Shown here: positions 1 through 11,829 of the stretch, in pieces
How positions within the stretch are numbered: the stretch's first letter is position 1
How the letters are laid out: every line of letters starts with the position of its first letter
Assembly: GCA_034670405.1 (NCBI GenBank)
Contig: JAXDDX010000001.1
Location: 3,198,501 to 3,262,500, forward strand
Direction: 5' to 3'
Source: Hoplostethus atlanticus
Taxonomy: Eukaryota; Chordata; Actinopteri; Trachichthyiformes; Trachichthyidae
Length of the DNA stretch: 64,000 nt
Notes under the pieces: generated by a model
The model's database searches: none
The model's input: only the letters and a program-made list of their open reading frames with translations
What the model was told of the DNA's origin: nothing
Position numbers and translations under genes: made by a program

Positions 1-1806
1 TGTAAAGACACTTAGGTAACTGGACTGTTGTCTTTCACCAGGAGTGGGCTCCACCAGTCCCTTAGTCTCATAACATCACACTCCTAAGTTGTCCAGTTTA
101 ATGGCTGTTATAAATCTGATTGACTTTTATTTCTTTGTGATAAATTTCTTCTCGGTAAAGCTGACTGGTATAGCTTGATTATTGTATCAAACTTACCTTA
201 AAGGTGAGGGCAATCAGAGAGGGGAACAGCAGTGGTAAGGGAGGAAAGAGAAAAAGCGCTTTGTGATTTTTGGTGAAAGATTTATGTATTCAAAGCCTCA
301 TGTGAATGGCTCACTAAAATAGACTCTCTGCTACGCCTCTCCTGCTGACATTTACAACATCATATTGCAACACTTAATTTGTCCTCAACCCATGACACAT
401 TTATTTCCTATGGTTACGATGCACAAGGGCACACCTGACACATCCCCACTGCAGACACATGCGACACATAAATAATAAACCTTTTGACACTGATTTTCCA
501 AATCACATTAGGTAAGAATATACAGTAGAGATCTTCTCATAACTTTGCAAATATCCATGGCTCAGAACATGTTTGACAATATTTGTTACTTTGTGTCTTG
601 GGGTGTTAGTTTCTCAGACACAAGGCTTGTACAGACGTTTTGAGAAATGTGTTTTCTACGGGGCATTCTAGTGCGTCAGTGCCTTTCAGCACTGATAATC
701 CTTTTGGCAACAGCCTGAACGCTGCACGTCACAATACAACCGAGTGTAACTGTAACTAAATAAAGGTATATTTGTACATGCACGATTTGGATCAAGGTAA
801 ACCTTCTGAACTGGAATGTGCTGTGACACAATGCTCAGACAGAGGAGGGATCAAATACAACCTAATCTGTTCTGGTCAGATTTCAGTAGCAGATGTCAGT
901 CTGCCTTTGTGTTATGTAAACTGATATGGTTGAGCACAATGTCCTATAGAAGATGGTAACACCTGAGTAAAGCGACAGGAATTAACACGTAGCCATGACT
1001 ACAGTTTTCTCCTCGGGAGATAAGCCCAGATCAAAGAGCAAAGAGCTGAAGATTTGGCACTCATGGTCAAAAGCCTCTCTACCTGTTGGCCTTGTGAAGT
1101 GGAAAATGTTCTCTTATTCTGCCTTTGTTGATATTATCTGGGACTCTTTGCGGTTAGGCTGGAGGCTCTTATGTACTTAAAGTAAGTCTGTTGTTGTTCA
1201 TCATTAATTATGAACAATGAAAAGCATCAGTATGGGTTGAGGGAGGCTTTGTGCATACTTCTAAAATGTTGTAATTCAATCAAATGTTGAACTTTGTACA
1301 AACATAATAAAAACGTAGGAACATATTTTGTTTTGGACAGCATTTTATTGTAAGCTAATTTCCTAACACAAAAGTAAAATTTATATGAAAAGGAAATTAA
1401 ATTTGGTTACTACTGCCGCCCAGTGATTGTGAAATGTTATGACACATTGGTTTGCAATTGCCACCAATCTACAGTGTTATCTGATTTTCAGCAACATACT
1501 GCAAGAAGGGAAAATAAAAGCAACATATTTATGTCCCACATTTATTCGAATTGTTCAGATAATTGTTGTTATTTAAAGGGCAGTGCATTAGTTCTAGGTA
1601 ATGCTTCGCATGAGAATGGAAACTGTAACCCACATGTGATAAGAGGCTCCTTCCTGTCAGATGTCAAAGCCTGATAAACTCTAATGAGTTCCTATTAGGT
1701 TGAAATCAAATTGCTCTCTGCAGACAATTGCACCAACCCAGCAAGTGGGGTTGAATTCTAACGTTTTACCGAATATTTCCCACCTGTTTTGGGGAACTAC
1801 TACAAA
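1..1806. other. 5' flank of the il17ra-like gene; no gene seen
   Basis: AT-leaning non-coding sequence. Short open frames here have no family resemblance and no consistent splice sites. The right end should contain the promoter and 5' UTR of the receptor gene that begins at 1807, but I could not identify a TATA box or a transcription start. Confidence 0.5.
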
Positions 1807-4800
1807 ATGATCCATACTGCTTTTCTCTATTTTTGTTTGACTGCTGGACTGGCTGTGTCACCTCCTCTCAGGATTCTGGACAAACGTCTGGACTGCAATC
1901 AACAGGTGATGATTAGATGCTGTTGTATGTCATTACAAGAGATAGAGATTAAACTAGTTATAAAAGAAAAGGTTTACAATCCTGGCTTCACTGTGTCACC
2001 TGGTCCTCAAAGCCTTAACTGTTTCATTTTTTCAGGATATGCCATGCAGTGCTCAAATTAGTAAGTGTCCTATTCATATGCTATATGCTGGCTATTTTTC
2101 TGTGCATTGGCAAATCAAGCACCTGAAATTGACATGTTTACATATACAACGGGGTTCGACCAATATGGGTTTTTGAAGGCGGATGCCAATATTTTTGTAT
2201 TGAAGCTGCTGATAACTAATTTGTGTTTTTTCATTCTTGACAGCATTCTTGACAACATTTAGACAAGCATTTTGACCAGCATGTCACACTAAAACTGCAC
2301 CCACCCACCCTACCCATTCAATGATAGGGCAAACTCTGGGATACTTTAGGCCACAATTAATTTACAAAAAAACATCACAGAACAATTATGTGAATAAATA
2401 AAATGTGCAAAGAAAATACAATTTCATTGCAGGTTTTACAGACAGTTTTATGTATCTGGTCAGCAAGGAAGCTCTATCATAGGTGGTGGACGATACTGAT
2501 TGATATCCGATATTGAATAAAAGGCTGATATCGGCCTGATGTATCAGCAAACCCAAATATTGGTCAAACTCTAATATATGCGTACATATTTTTTGTATGT
2601 ATTTACAACATAATATTTCATCTATCCTTTACCAAATGCCAGATAACTGTTCAGACAAAGATACAGTTGCACGACGCCTTGCTCCCAACGGCCCAGAGTG
2701 GGGTCCAGAGCATGTGGGAGTTGGGATGGATGAGAATGGGCTTCTTCCTATTATGAATTTGACATGGAGAATACTGGCAAATGGTAACAAGTACATCTAC
2801 ATCTACCGTGTTCAAACATAATACTCTACTGCTGTTGTTTATTTTAGTTTACATTTTAAAATGCATCAGATTAAAAGGTGGAGACCATTCATCCAAGTCT
2901 TTCATTAGTGTTAGACAGAAGATAGACATTACTGTTCACAGATATACAAACTCTCTTCCATCTGCAGCAGGGATAGTCGTCCTAAGTGGATCACAGATAA
3001 ACATTCTGGATGAAACTACAAATGAAAGTATGTGTGTGCAATATGCTTTCAAGATCAACAGCCAGCTGAATCAACACTTTACCAAGGTAAGACTGTAGCA
3101 TAATATCTGATCAAACCTTTGTCACAACAATGTCAATACACAGTATATTTACCAAGTATCTATTTCAGACTTGGACACTTACGACGTTTTCTTTGGATGG
3201 AGTTGTGGTAGACCCTGGGCACACATATTTGGTGTCGCTCTTTAACTTTCCAGAACCTGACATTGGACATTACAGGATTAGCAAACAGGTTACTATCCCA
3301 GGTGAGATAGAAAGTGATCAGTATTTGTGGAGCCATATGGACGGAGCATAGTAGTGAAAATAACAGGGAGACATTATTTGTGCTAGCACTGTATGTGATG
3401 TGTGATGAGATATCTTTAATTTTAAATTGATTCTATCTTCTTATTGTGTTTTCATATGGACATATTGTGTAGTTGCACTACTTCAATGTACAGTTTACTG
3501 ACTGGAATAGGAAAATCATATCAGTTTAACATAGTTTATCAGTGATTTTGATGCTTCTTGCAAAATTGTTTCAACAAAACATGTTATAAATGTATTATCA
3601 TGGCCAGGATGTGACAACCGGGCGATCCAAAAGGCCCAAATGTGTTTCCAGAATGGTAAAGTTTGACTGCATCTCACATGAACAATTAATGGTGTGTTGT
3701 AAGAGATCCAGGACCAGGACATTGTACTCTGTATGTTTTATTTCAGGTAGCCTTAGGGATTCTCACAGGACTGGAAATCTGTCAGGTGATACGGGACATA
3801 AAATATTGCATATTGTAGACAAAGAAAATGAAGAGTCTTTCATTTAATATATGTATTAACTTGTATTGTATTCAGCTGATTTCATTTAATATTTTATTTT
3901 AGATTCTTCCAAGCCATCTCCACACATTTTAATGATAAACACAACTTGTGGAGTCGTCATAATTGGTGGTTGTCTTGCTTATTTGCTGTGGAGAACATCT
4001 CATAAAGGTTTGCCTTCCTGTAAATACACCTTACAGAACTGAAAACACAACTTGAACAAAAAACTAAGCAATGATCTTTCTCTTAGATCCTGCTAACACA
4101 TCCTCAACTGCCGCCAAAGAAGAACTTAAGGGTATCCAAGTGCAAGAGAGAAAACGAGTCCTCATTATCTACTCCCTCGACCACCCTTTGTACAAAAATA
4201 TTGTTCTCAAGCTTTGTGCTTTCCTGGTGGCCAAATGTGGCACTGAGGTGGTCCTGGATCTGTTGGACTCTGCCAGGCTAGGGGTGCTGGGCAGTGTCCA
4301 GTGGTTAGACTGGCACCGAGGGCAAATAGAAAGATCTTCTGATAAGATACTAATCTTATGCTCACGTGGAGTACAAGCCAAATGGAGAGCCATGTGCGGC
4401 GACGAACGGGTGTTTTTGAGAGAGGATGCCCATTCGCCAGTGGGTGACATGCTCACCCCGGCCCTCAGCCTCATGGTCCCCCATTTTGTCCGATCTGCAT
4501 CCTTTCAGAAGTACATTGTGGCTTACTTTGACAATGTTTGTTCAGAGGAGGATGTCCCTTCTCCATTCAACATTACAGTGCGGTACAAGCTAATGAAGCA
4601 GTTCGAGGAGCTCTTTTTTCGAATCCTGGACATTGAAAAGCATGAACCAGGCAGAGTGAACCACATTGAAGGACTAGGAGATGATGAGTATTATCATTGT
4701 CCCTCGGGTAGAGCCTTGAGTGACGCCATAGAAGCATTCCATGCATACCAGCTGGAGCATCCACATTGGTTTGAAGATGAATTAATCAAGTACTCAGAGT

Positions 4801-4889
4801 TGGAGATAGACGAGACCTCAGCCGAGATCCTTCACACTGCAAACAAGAACCATGTTACTCATTCTGTGACTGAGAGTTCAATGAGATGA
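1807..4889 (+). CDS. il17ra: Interleukin-17 receptor A-like, short ectodomain
   Basis: Single-pass membrane receptor of the IL-17 family, which recruits ACT1 through a SEFIR-SEFIR contact to activate NF-kB. I reconstruct nine exons: 1807-1905, 2036-2060, 2643-2783, 2968-3086, 3169-3301, 3608-3655, 3747-3785, 3903-4007, 4087-4889; all have GT/AG borders and matching phases, giving 503 residues. Residues 1-18 look like a signal peptide. The first fibronectin-like domain follows (LRILDKR...C near its start, VVDPGHTYLV near its end). The membrane segment is about residues 210-231. The SEFIR domain starts near residue 255 (KRVLIIYSLDHPLYK; LLDSARLG; ILCSRGVQAKW), closely following human IL17RA. 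Odd: only about 14 codons separate the first-domain linker from the membrane exon, so the second fibronectin-like domain is absent, and the cytoplasmic tail ends about 100 residues after SEFIR, far short of the mammalian tail. The start is the first ATG before a hydrophobic stretch. Exon 7 is the least certain exon. Confidence 0.85.
2461..2580. repeat. Dispersed repeat fragment in il17ra intron 2
   Basis: The stretch contains several near-copies of 'GATATCGGCCTGAT' / 'GATATCCGATATTG', a motif style that I associate with degraded fish DNA transposon pieces. No intact ends are visible, so the family is not assigned. Confidence 0.3.
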
Positions 4890-5612
4890 GTTCAACCTCC
4901 TTGATGTTGAGGACACGCAAATATCCCTCATCCAGTTTGGCAAAATGGCCTTGGTGTCTTGATAAGTGCAATCTCTCCATTGCTTGAGGAAAAAGTGCTG
5001 TCCATCACTCATGCAGTTTGATGACAACCAGCATGCCCATGTTCTGTCGCACAATATCCTCACAACAACACAGAGATCTGCTGAAAGTAGACTCAGACTT
5101 TTGGACCCCACTGTATATAGACACTTCGTACCCATATGATGTTTATTTAACGGTTTATTTCATTGTGTTGTACCATGCATTTGATTTTCTTCATAGCTAC
5201 TTTGCCATAATGTTATCACTTGCTTTGACTCGGAAGAGAATCCCCCAATAGGTTGAGACCATGGAGATCAATGGTTGATCTTGTAAACTGTGTAAACACA
5301 AAGTTCAGGTCAAAGTTCAGCCTTCTGGCCAGAGTTTCCAGCATTTTTGCTGCACTGCAGAAGGTAAGCACTAAACTGTGTTTGTGGAGATACGCTTTAT
5401 TTCATAATGAGCTGATCAAATTAATTGTGTCATTCATTTTGTGCTTTCTGAGAGCGCATATATTTTGGGGAAAGAGAATTTAACTGTCAACAGGTGACTG
5501 GCCTTTAAACCATGTTGTTTTGAGAAATGTTTTACTCTTTATGTGTTTTAACAAGTTTATAGAAAGATTTATAATTGCCTTTAGATTAATACAGAAGTTC
5601 AGATAGGGCTTA
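4890..5612. other. Probable il17ra 3' UTR and intergenic DNA
   Basis: No coding similarity. No AATAAA is evident before the transposon at 5613; the first clear hexamer is at 6136-6141, beyond it. Either the transcript uses a variant signal or its 3' UTR runs through the MITE. Confidence 0.35.
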
Positions 5613-6027
5613 CTCACACTAGGCGACCCCCAAAGTCCAGTTCGTTTGACTAGCGCGTGCCCGGGCCGCTTGAAGAGGTGGGCTCGAGCACGGAACTCAA
5701 ACATGGCGTCAATGATGCGACTGTCCCATTTAACAAACATTTATACCTGCAGCACGATTAACTGAAAATCCCTGCGTTGCATAATCGATAAATCTATAAG
5801 TCATGTGAGGGGGCCGTGTGTCAACGCGCGCAAGACGAATCCAAATAAGCATCAAAGTAAGTACAATCATCAACTCCATTGTGTTGTGCGAGAGCGCTTT
5901 TCTTCAACACAAAAAGTCCCCAATCTCGGGCCCGGAACGTTAAGCGCAATGTGAGCGCAGGCCAGCGAGGGAGTCGGGGGGGAAATCGTGCTCGGGCACG
6001 GTACAAGGCAACCGGGCCTAGTATGAG
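5613..6027. mobile_element. Non-autonomous DNA transposon (MITE), TA target site
   Basis: The ends are inverted copies: CTCACACTAGGC at 5613-5624 and, read from the other strand, CTCATACTAGGC at 6016-6027 (11 of 12 match). Each end is bordered by TA (5611-5612 and 6028-6029), consistent with a TA target-site duplication. The interior is GC- and CpG-rich and contains inverted 'GTGCCCGAGCAC'-like blocks (about 5660-5700 and 5985-6005) and no transposase frame. TA target sites fit Tc1/mariner-like elements, but the superfamily is not proven. Confidence 0.6.
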
Positions 6028-6828
6028 TACGTTGCTTTTATTTATGAGTAGTTTGTTTATGAGTTTCTGTTCCTTTTAAGGTAGTTGGCGTGACTTTAGA
6101 TTAAAGACTGTATTAAAGTTGAAGTTTTGGCACTGAATAAATTGCATCAAGTGAATTCTTTATCTGTTCTCTTTTTGTCTCAACAAATAAGTCATCGACT
6201 TTGTTATACATTCCTGCAAAGAGTCTTTAGTGCATAAATGCAGTGAAAGATAAGAGCATAGACCACTCACTTCTCTTAGCTGTGTTTCGTCATGGTGCTA
6301 ACAACTCTGGAATTTGGGTGTCAGATTCTGAAAGTGGCCCCAAAAGGGGGTTGGGGGGGATTTGTCCCAACTAACTGGAGCAGAGAAAATCCTCACAATG
6401 GCTGAATTGGATTTCTGCCTTGCAGTGGTGGAAAACACACTTCAGGGTTTTAGGCAACTGGGAAGGCTGACTAATTAGATTTTTCCAACATGAAACTGAG
6501 GTAACATTCTTACCTTGTTTTAACTTTGACATGCACATCCAACATGACTTAGAGTTATTTCTTAAAGCATAGTCTACACAAAGTTAGAGTTAGAAATATG
6601 TGAATTTTGTTAGTAAAAGAAGGAGAGAGAGGAAGCTATGGAGGCTGAAGAGGAGGGAATCTGGAGGGCCTATATCTGGTATAGCAGTGTCAAGCTGCAT
6701 CGGTGACAGACAATTGGTGTACACAAGTTGATTGGGAAATAAGGAGCAGCTAAATCTGTTTTTCAGGATATATTTTGAAATGTGTTTGCATTGTTTTCAG
6801 GGTTTCTCCGGGAAAATCTGAGCTGAGA
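6028..6828. other. Upstream region of the pseudouridine enzyme gene
   Basis: Non-coding. It contains an AATAAA at 6136-6141, possibly the polyadenylation signal of the upstream receptor gene. The promoter and 5' UTR of the gene starting at 6829 must lie here. No TATA box is recognised. Confidence 0.35.
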
Positions 6829-9800
6829 ATGCTGAAGAGAGTCTCTGCACATCTTTTGCGATGTGGAATTTCAACATTTCAGAGCAGATTGTGCAAGAAT
6901 GGTAAATGCATCCACTCCAGAAAAATATATAATTTATATAAAGTATACATTATAGATATCAGCATGATGTTATAAATATATATTGTTCATGTTTTATGAA
7001 TGTTTACCGGTGGCTCTCACAACTTAGCGTGACCTCTTTTCTTAGACAGACTCTTCAGAGTTCATCCATCAGTATCACAGGCACTGGCAGAAAACAGACC
7101 AGTGGTTGCACTAGAGAGCACTATCATCACACATGGCATGCCCTATCCACACAACCTGAGGTACCCTGCATGACCTGACTTGAACATAACTGGCCATTAA
7201 ATGTCTTGAGAATGAGAAGCTTTCCTACCGTTATTTCATCCAGCACAGCAAAGGAGGTGGAGGCCATAGTGCGTGCAGAGGGAGCCACTCCAGCCACGGT
7301 CGGGGTGATTCAGGGCAAGGTCCATGTTGGCCTGTCATCAGAGGAGCTGGACCAACTGGCCCGCAATAAGACATCTCTCAAAGTGTCCCGCCGTGATCTG
7401 CCCTATGCAATTAGCAAGGTGAGGCTGAAATACATTCATCTCAAATATAAATCTCAAATTAATCTCTGTGTAAAATACATAAAAACTGGCTTGGTGCCAA
7501 GGGCAGTCTCATCCACTTTAATTACCTGAGTCTGTTATCTATTTATGCAGGTTATGTTTGTTTGCCGTCTTCCAATGTGTGTGTACTGTGGCATCCATAT
7601 TGTGTCCTCAGGGTCTCTCTGGGGGAACCACTGTGTCAGGTACCATGATAGCAGCGCATAAAGCTGGCATCCCTGTTTTTGTCACAGGGGGCATTGGAGG
7701 AGTGCACAGGGATGGGGAGAACAGTAAGTATTGAGTATTGAGTATCATAATGGTTATATAAAGGCATAGCATTACTCCCTATCAACTAAATGATTACTCA
7801 TCCAGGTCTGGATATCAGTGCAGATCTGACGGAGCTGGGCAGGACTCCCATTGCTGTGGTCTCTGCTGGTGTCAAGTCTATTCTGGACATCGGCCGCACC
7901 CTGGAGTTCCTCGTAAGAATATTGAGATTATTTGTGAGACTAGCGAAGTCAAGGTGGCAAATATTTCTCATTTATTTGGATTGAGCGTGCACTTTAGCTA
8001 GACAAATATTTATCTTCAATCATTATGTGTGACTTTCAATAAAATCCCTGCAGCACTGCTGATTTCTCCTGATGTGTATCCTTTACCAGGAAACCCAGGG
8101 TGTCTGTGTAGCCAGCTATGGAACGTCCAAGAATTTCCCAGCATTCTTCGCTCCACAAAGCGGATTCACTTCCCCGTACCATGTCTGCAATGCTGAGGAG
8201 GCAGCAGAACTCATTGGTATGTCAACGCCTTCGGACAGCTTCCTTGAGACTGAACACACCCATGTCAAGATGCAGCACCTACTTCACCTTCCAGCTCAAA
8301 TCGTAACAAATAACAGAGTATGTTTAAGTCAATATATCCGCTGTGAAACTACTTTATATCATATCTGTGTTTTATGCCATTCAGCGGGCACTCTATCCCT
8401 GGGTCTCCAGAGTGGCCTCCTGTTAGCTGTGCCCATTCCAGAGGAGCACGCAGCAGCCGGCAAGCAGATAGAGGAAGCAATACAGACTGCTGTGGCAGAG
8501 GCCAGGTAAGGACATCTCTGTTATGCTCAACATGTGGCATTGGTTTTGGAGCCCTATAATCAGTTTTTCTCACTGCCTCCTCCTTCCTGTTACAATAGCT
8601 CGGGTGACTTCAGAGGAATTTTAGTTTCAATGTGGTCACAGTGACAAAAATGTGCCTTTCTTTTTTTCTCCGATTTGCTCAGTGATAAAGGTATCAAAGG
8701 AAGAGATGTCACACCATTCATTCTACAAAAGGTCAATGAGCTGACTAAAGGAAAGTCCCTTCAGGCCAGTATCCTTCTAAAATCTGAATTCATGAGAAGC
8801 CATGCCAAAGAACATGATCATATAAAAAACACAAATTATCCTTAACCTGCTATGTTCAAAGACATAGCACTCATTCATAACAATGCTAAGGTGGGCAGTC
8901 AGATAGCCTGTGCACTGTCAAAACAAATGAATGAGAGAAAGTTGAGACACACCTCTCACCATCATGGAAAGGGCTCTTCAGACTCAGAGTCAAATATTGT
9001 GAGTAATATTAATAACACCTATGATGAAACTCTACAAACTGGGCATGTTTCCAAGGGTACAGAGAGTATTTACTATATGGCATAATGCAGTACCTAAGAT
9101 GTTATTGTGTCACAGGTTGTCATAGGAGGAACAAATGTGGATTTTATTGCTAAAGGAAAAACGGAAAAGCTTCTAGTAAGTTTACATCTACAACAAGCAT
9201 TTACCCACAATCTTGTAGGTTGTATAGGCCAAGTTATTATGATTTATGAGAACACTTGTCATCTTTTTCAGTTTGGACAGACTAGTCCAGGAAGTGTCTG
9301 TCAGTCATTTGGTGGCGTAGGACGGAACATTGCTGGTTAGTTTTCATCTGATCATGTATATGAAACATTTCCTGTCAATAATCTGAATCAGATTGTTTTA
9401 CGTCAATTCCCTTGGTAATGTTTTCTTCAAGACTGTCTGAGTCGATTAAGCCATAGACCCCTGTTCATCTCTGCCATTGGAACTGACTCTCACAGTGATG
9501 CAGTGTTGAACTACTGTAAACACATGGTATGTGAGCAGAAACCAATGTTTGCTATCATTAAAAACCTGCTTTGAAATCTGTTTTGTTTATCCATTTTGAT
9601 GTTAAATTGTTGCCCTTTGCTTATTTCTGTAAGAACACAAGTGGTGTGGCCAAGCTTGAGGAGCAAAGGACAGCCACTTACTGCGCTGTTATCACTGAGA
9701 GGGGGGAGCTGAGTCTGGGACTGGGTGACATGGATATCCATCAGCAAATCTCAGAGCAGTATGTAAGTAGTAGTACTGACCAAGGTATCAATTTTTACTA

Positions 9801-11084
9801 AAGTGTTGCCCAGGTTTTATGTTTCAACATTTCTCTGTATCAGAACATCCACTATTTCTGTATTATATATCTTTGAATATCTTCCCACAGGTGTCCCAGT
9901 TTGAGATGCAGCTTTCATCAGCCTCTCTTGTGTGTCTTGATGGAAACATCCCTGTCTCCACCATTGACTATGTTTGTTCCATTGCCAAGAAGCATGCAAT
10001 TAATGGTAAGCATGGAGAGCTGGTCAGTGAATGGTCATGAACAGCAGCTTCCACTGGTTTTGATGCAATGTCATCAATGTGTGTCCCAGTTTGGTACGAG
10101 CCAACTGATTGTGATAAGGCCTGCAAGCCTTTCTTGTCAGAGGCCTGGAAGTCCCTGTCCTATTCATCCCCAAACCTGGCAGAGTTGTGCACCATGAACA
10201 AGACCCTGGGAATCCCAACACCTGAAGGTAGACAATAGTCCAGTATCATACTTACTGATTATGGTTCAACTATCTCAGGTAGACTTTGTTCTCAAACACA
10301 CATACATACACACACACACACACACTCACAGTCAGACTGATGCACGTGTGATTTTTGTGAGACATGCAGTTGAGCATGTCTGCATTAATGAGGATGTGGT
10401 CTTGTTTTGTGGGGTGGCAGTGCAGCCGAGGTCACTTGGTGAGGTGCTGAGCTGTGCTCTGGCTCTCTCACGCCCCCTTCTGGAGCACCTTCATTGTCTG
10501 GTGGTGACCCTAGGAGCGAACGGAGTGCTAGTCTGTGGGGAGCATGATGCTGGCTCGGTCAATCTGCAGCCAAGAAAGCAGAAGAGGGTAAGGATTGCTT
10601 CACTCATCATGATGATAACAATGATGATGACAATGATAATGATGATGACTGGCATTAACTGGCACTGCACCTGTATTCGCAGAGGGGTCAGCTATGTGCT
10701 CTCCACTACCCAGCACTGGCTGTGACCATAGAAGAAACAATGAATGTCTCAGGAGCAGGAGATAGGTGCTAATATTTTCCTATTTCTCTCTCTCTCTCTC
10801 TCGCTCTCTCTCTGTCACTCTGTCTCTCTGTCTCTCACACACACACACACACCTACACACAAGGCACTCATATCTATTCTGTCCTCAGTCTTGCAGGTGG
10901 CATGATGGCTGGAATTCTCCAGGGCCGAGATACGAACAGCTGTGTTCAGATGGGGCTCCTGGCTGCACGGCTGTCCCTGGCATCACCGCATCCCATTGCC
11001 CCCATTCTAACCTTGGACTCTGTGGACCCCAATAAGGTCCAGACTCAATCCTGGCCTAAACCTAGCTTCATGTGGATGGAATAA
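6829..11084 (+). CDS. Bifunctional pseudouridine-5'-phosphate glycosidase / pseudouridine kinase
   Basis: Degrades free pseudouridine: the kinase half makes pseudouridine 5'-phosphate and the glycosidase half splits it to uracil and ribose 5-phosphate. Eighteen exons splice in frame to 699 residues: 6829-6901, 7046-7160, 7244-7418, 7612-7723, 7806-7912, 8090-8216, 8385-8505, 8683-8768, 8862-8998, 9116-9175, 9272-9335, 9432-9526, 9634-9762, 9891-10005, 10090-10227, 10421-10587, 10683-10765, 10889-11084. Residues 1-25 are basic and hydroxylated, like a mitochondrial presequence. The PsuG domain (about 40-345) has [43 protein letters not shown] and [11 protein letters not shown]. The PfkB domain (352-699) starts [10 protein letters not shown] and carries signature 1 (GGVGRNIA) and signature 2 (SGAGDSLAGGM), with the catalytic aspartate near 634. 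The same two-domain fusion is known from fission yeast and other eukaryotes. I do not know an established gene symbol. Confidence 0.93.
10306..10328. repeat. (CA)n microsatellite
   Basis: Dinucleotide run in intron 15 of the pseudouridine enzyme gene. Confidence 0.85.
10785..10862. repeat. Compound (CT)n/(CA)n microsatellite
   Basis: CT repeats with interruptions followed by CA repeats, in the last intron of the pseudouridine enzyme gene. The CT part lies upstream of the last exon's 3' splice site (AG at 10887-10888). Confidence 0.8.
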
Positions 11085-11302
11085 AAATATATTGCATTGT
11101 GAAACTTTCTTCAAGAAATATCTGGAAATTTGGTTTATTATGCATTGGTCCTTGGAATACAGTATTTCAAATGTAGTATTTCAAATGTTATGAATATCAC
11201 CTTCAAGTTTGTAATTGGTTGCTTGTGAAACCAGTGTGTAAAACAATGAGTGACTGAATGAATGAAGTAGGACGATAACACATTTTAGTATTGTATTAGT
11301 AT

Positions 11303-11308
11303 AATAAA
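11303..11308 (+). terminator. Candidate polyadenylation signal of the pseudouridine enzyme gene
   Basis: AATAAA about 220 bases after the stop codon at 11082-11084. A second AATAAA (11080-11085) overlaps the stop codon itself; the one here is the more likely signal because it leaves a 3' UTR. Confidence 0.45.
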
Positions 11309-11559
11309 ATGTCAAGTGCAACGCAAAATCTGGTATGTTTCACTCTATAACCACACATATCATTTAAAAACATTTACAATAATGGGTTCAAATTATTTGA
11401 ACGTGATCTTAAATCCCTGTAAAAAAAAAAACACCAACCGGTATTTTCTGTATTTCATTTTTAAATTCTATATTCTACATAAAACGTATTTCCTTCATAT
11501 TAGAATCAATTAAAACTCCAACTCCCAGAAAGCATTGGTCCATTTGCGCAGCCTCAGTT

Positions 11560-11824
11560 GTACTGAATACTTGCCCTACTCCCTCCTCCCTATTTTAATG
11601 CTAACTAAGATGGTGGTTTGAGCGTAAACTGTCTCCACAATACCAAGACAAGAAAGGGGTAAAACATCCCTATAGCCTTTTTAATAACAACAGAATAATA
11701 CACCTACGATTATCTTAAGTATCTATTTATAGAAATTTTGACATTTCAGATACATTGGCTTGCAGTCCCCGCCCAATTTGGTGTGACTCCCTTGGAGTGG
11801 AATCCTTAGCTAAATACGGACAGG
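11560..11824 (+). promoter_or_regulatory. cnot4: Probable promoter and 5' non-coding exon of cnot4
   Basis: The segment includes the AAGATGGTGG-type sequence around 11607 and ends in a good splice donor, CAGG|GTAAGT, with GT at 11825. The next exon, which carries the cnot4 start codon, has its acceptor just before 13062. The transcription start itself cannot be placed, so the left edge is approximate. Confidence 0.4.
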
Positions 11825-11829
11825 GTAAG

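Noticed and set aside
2784..2967. Upstream extension of il17ra exon 4 (open frame from 2781)
   Set aside because: The frame is open by chance. A better acceptor (TCTGCAG at 2961-2967) gives the phase and protein alignment expected from human IL17RA.
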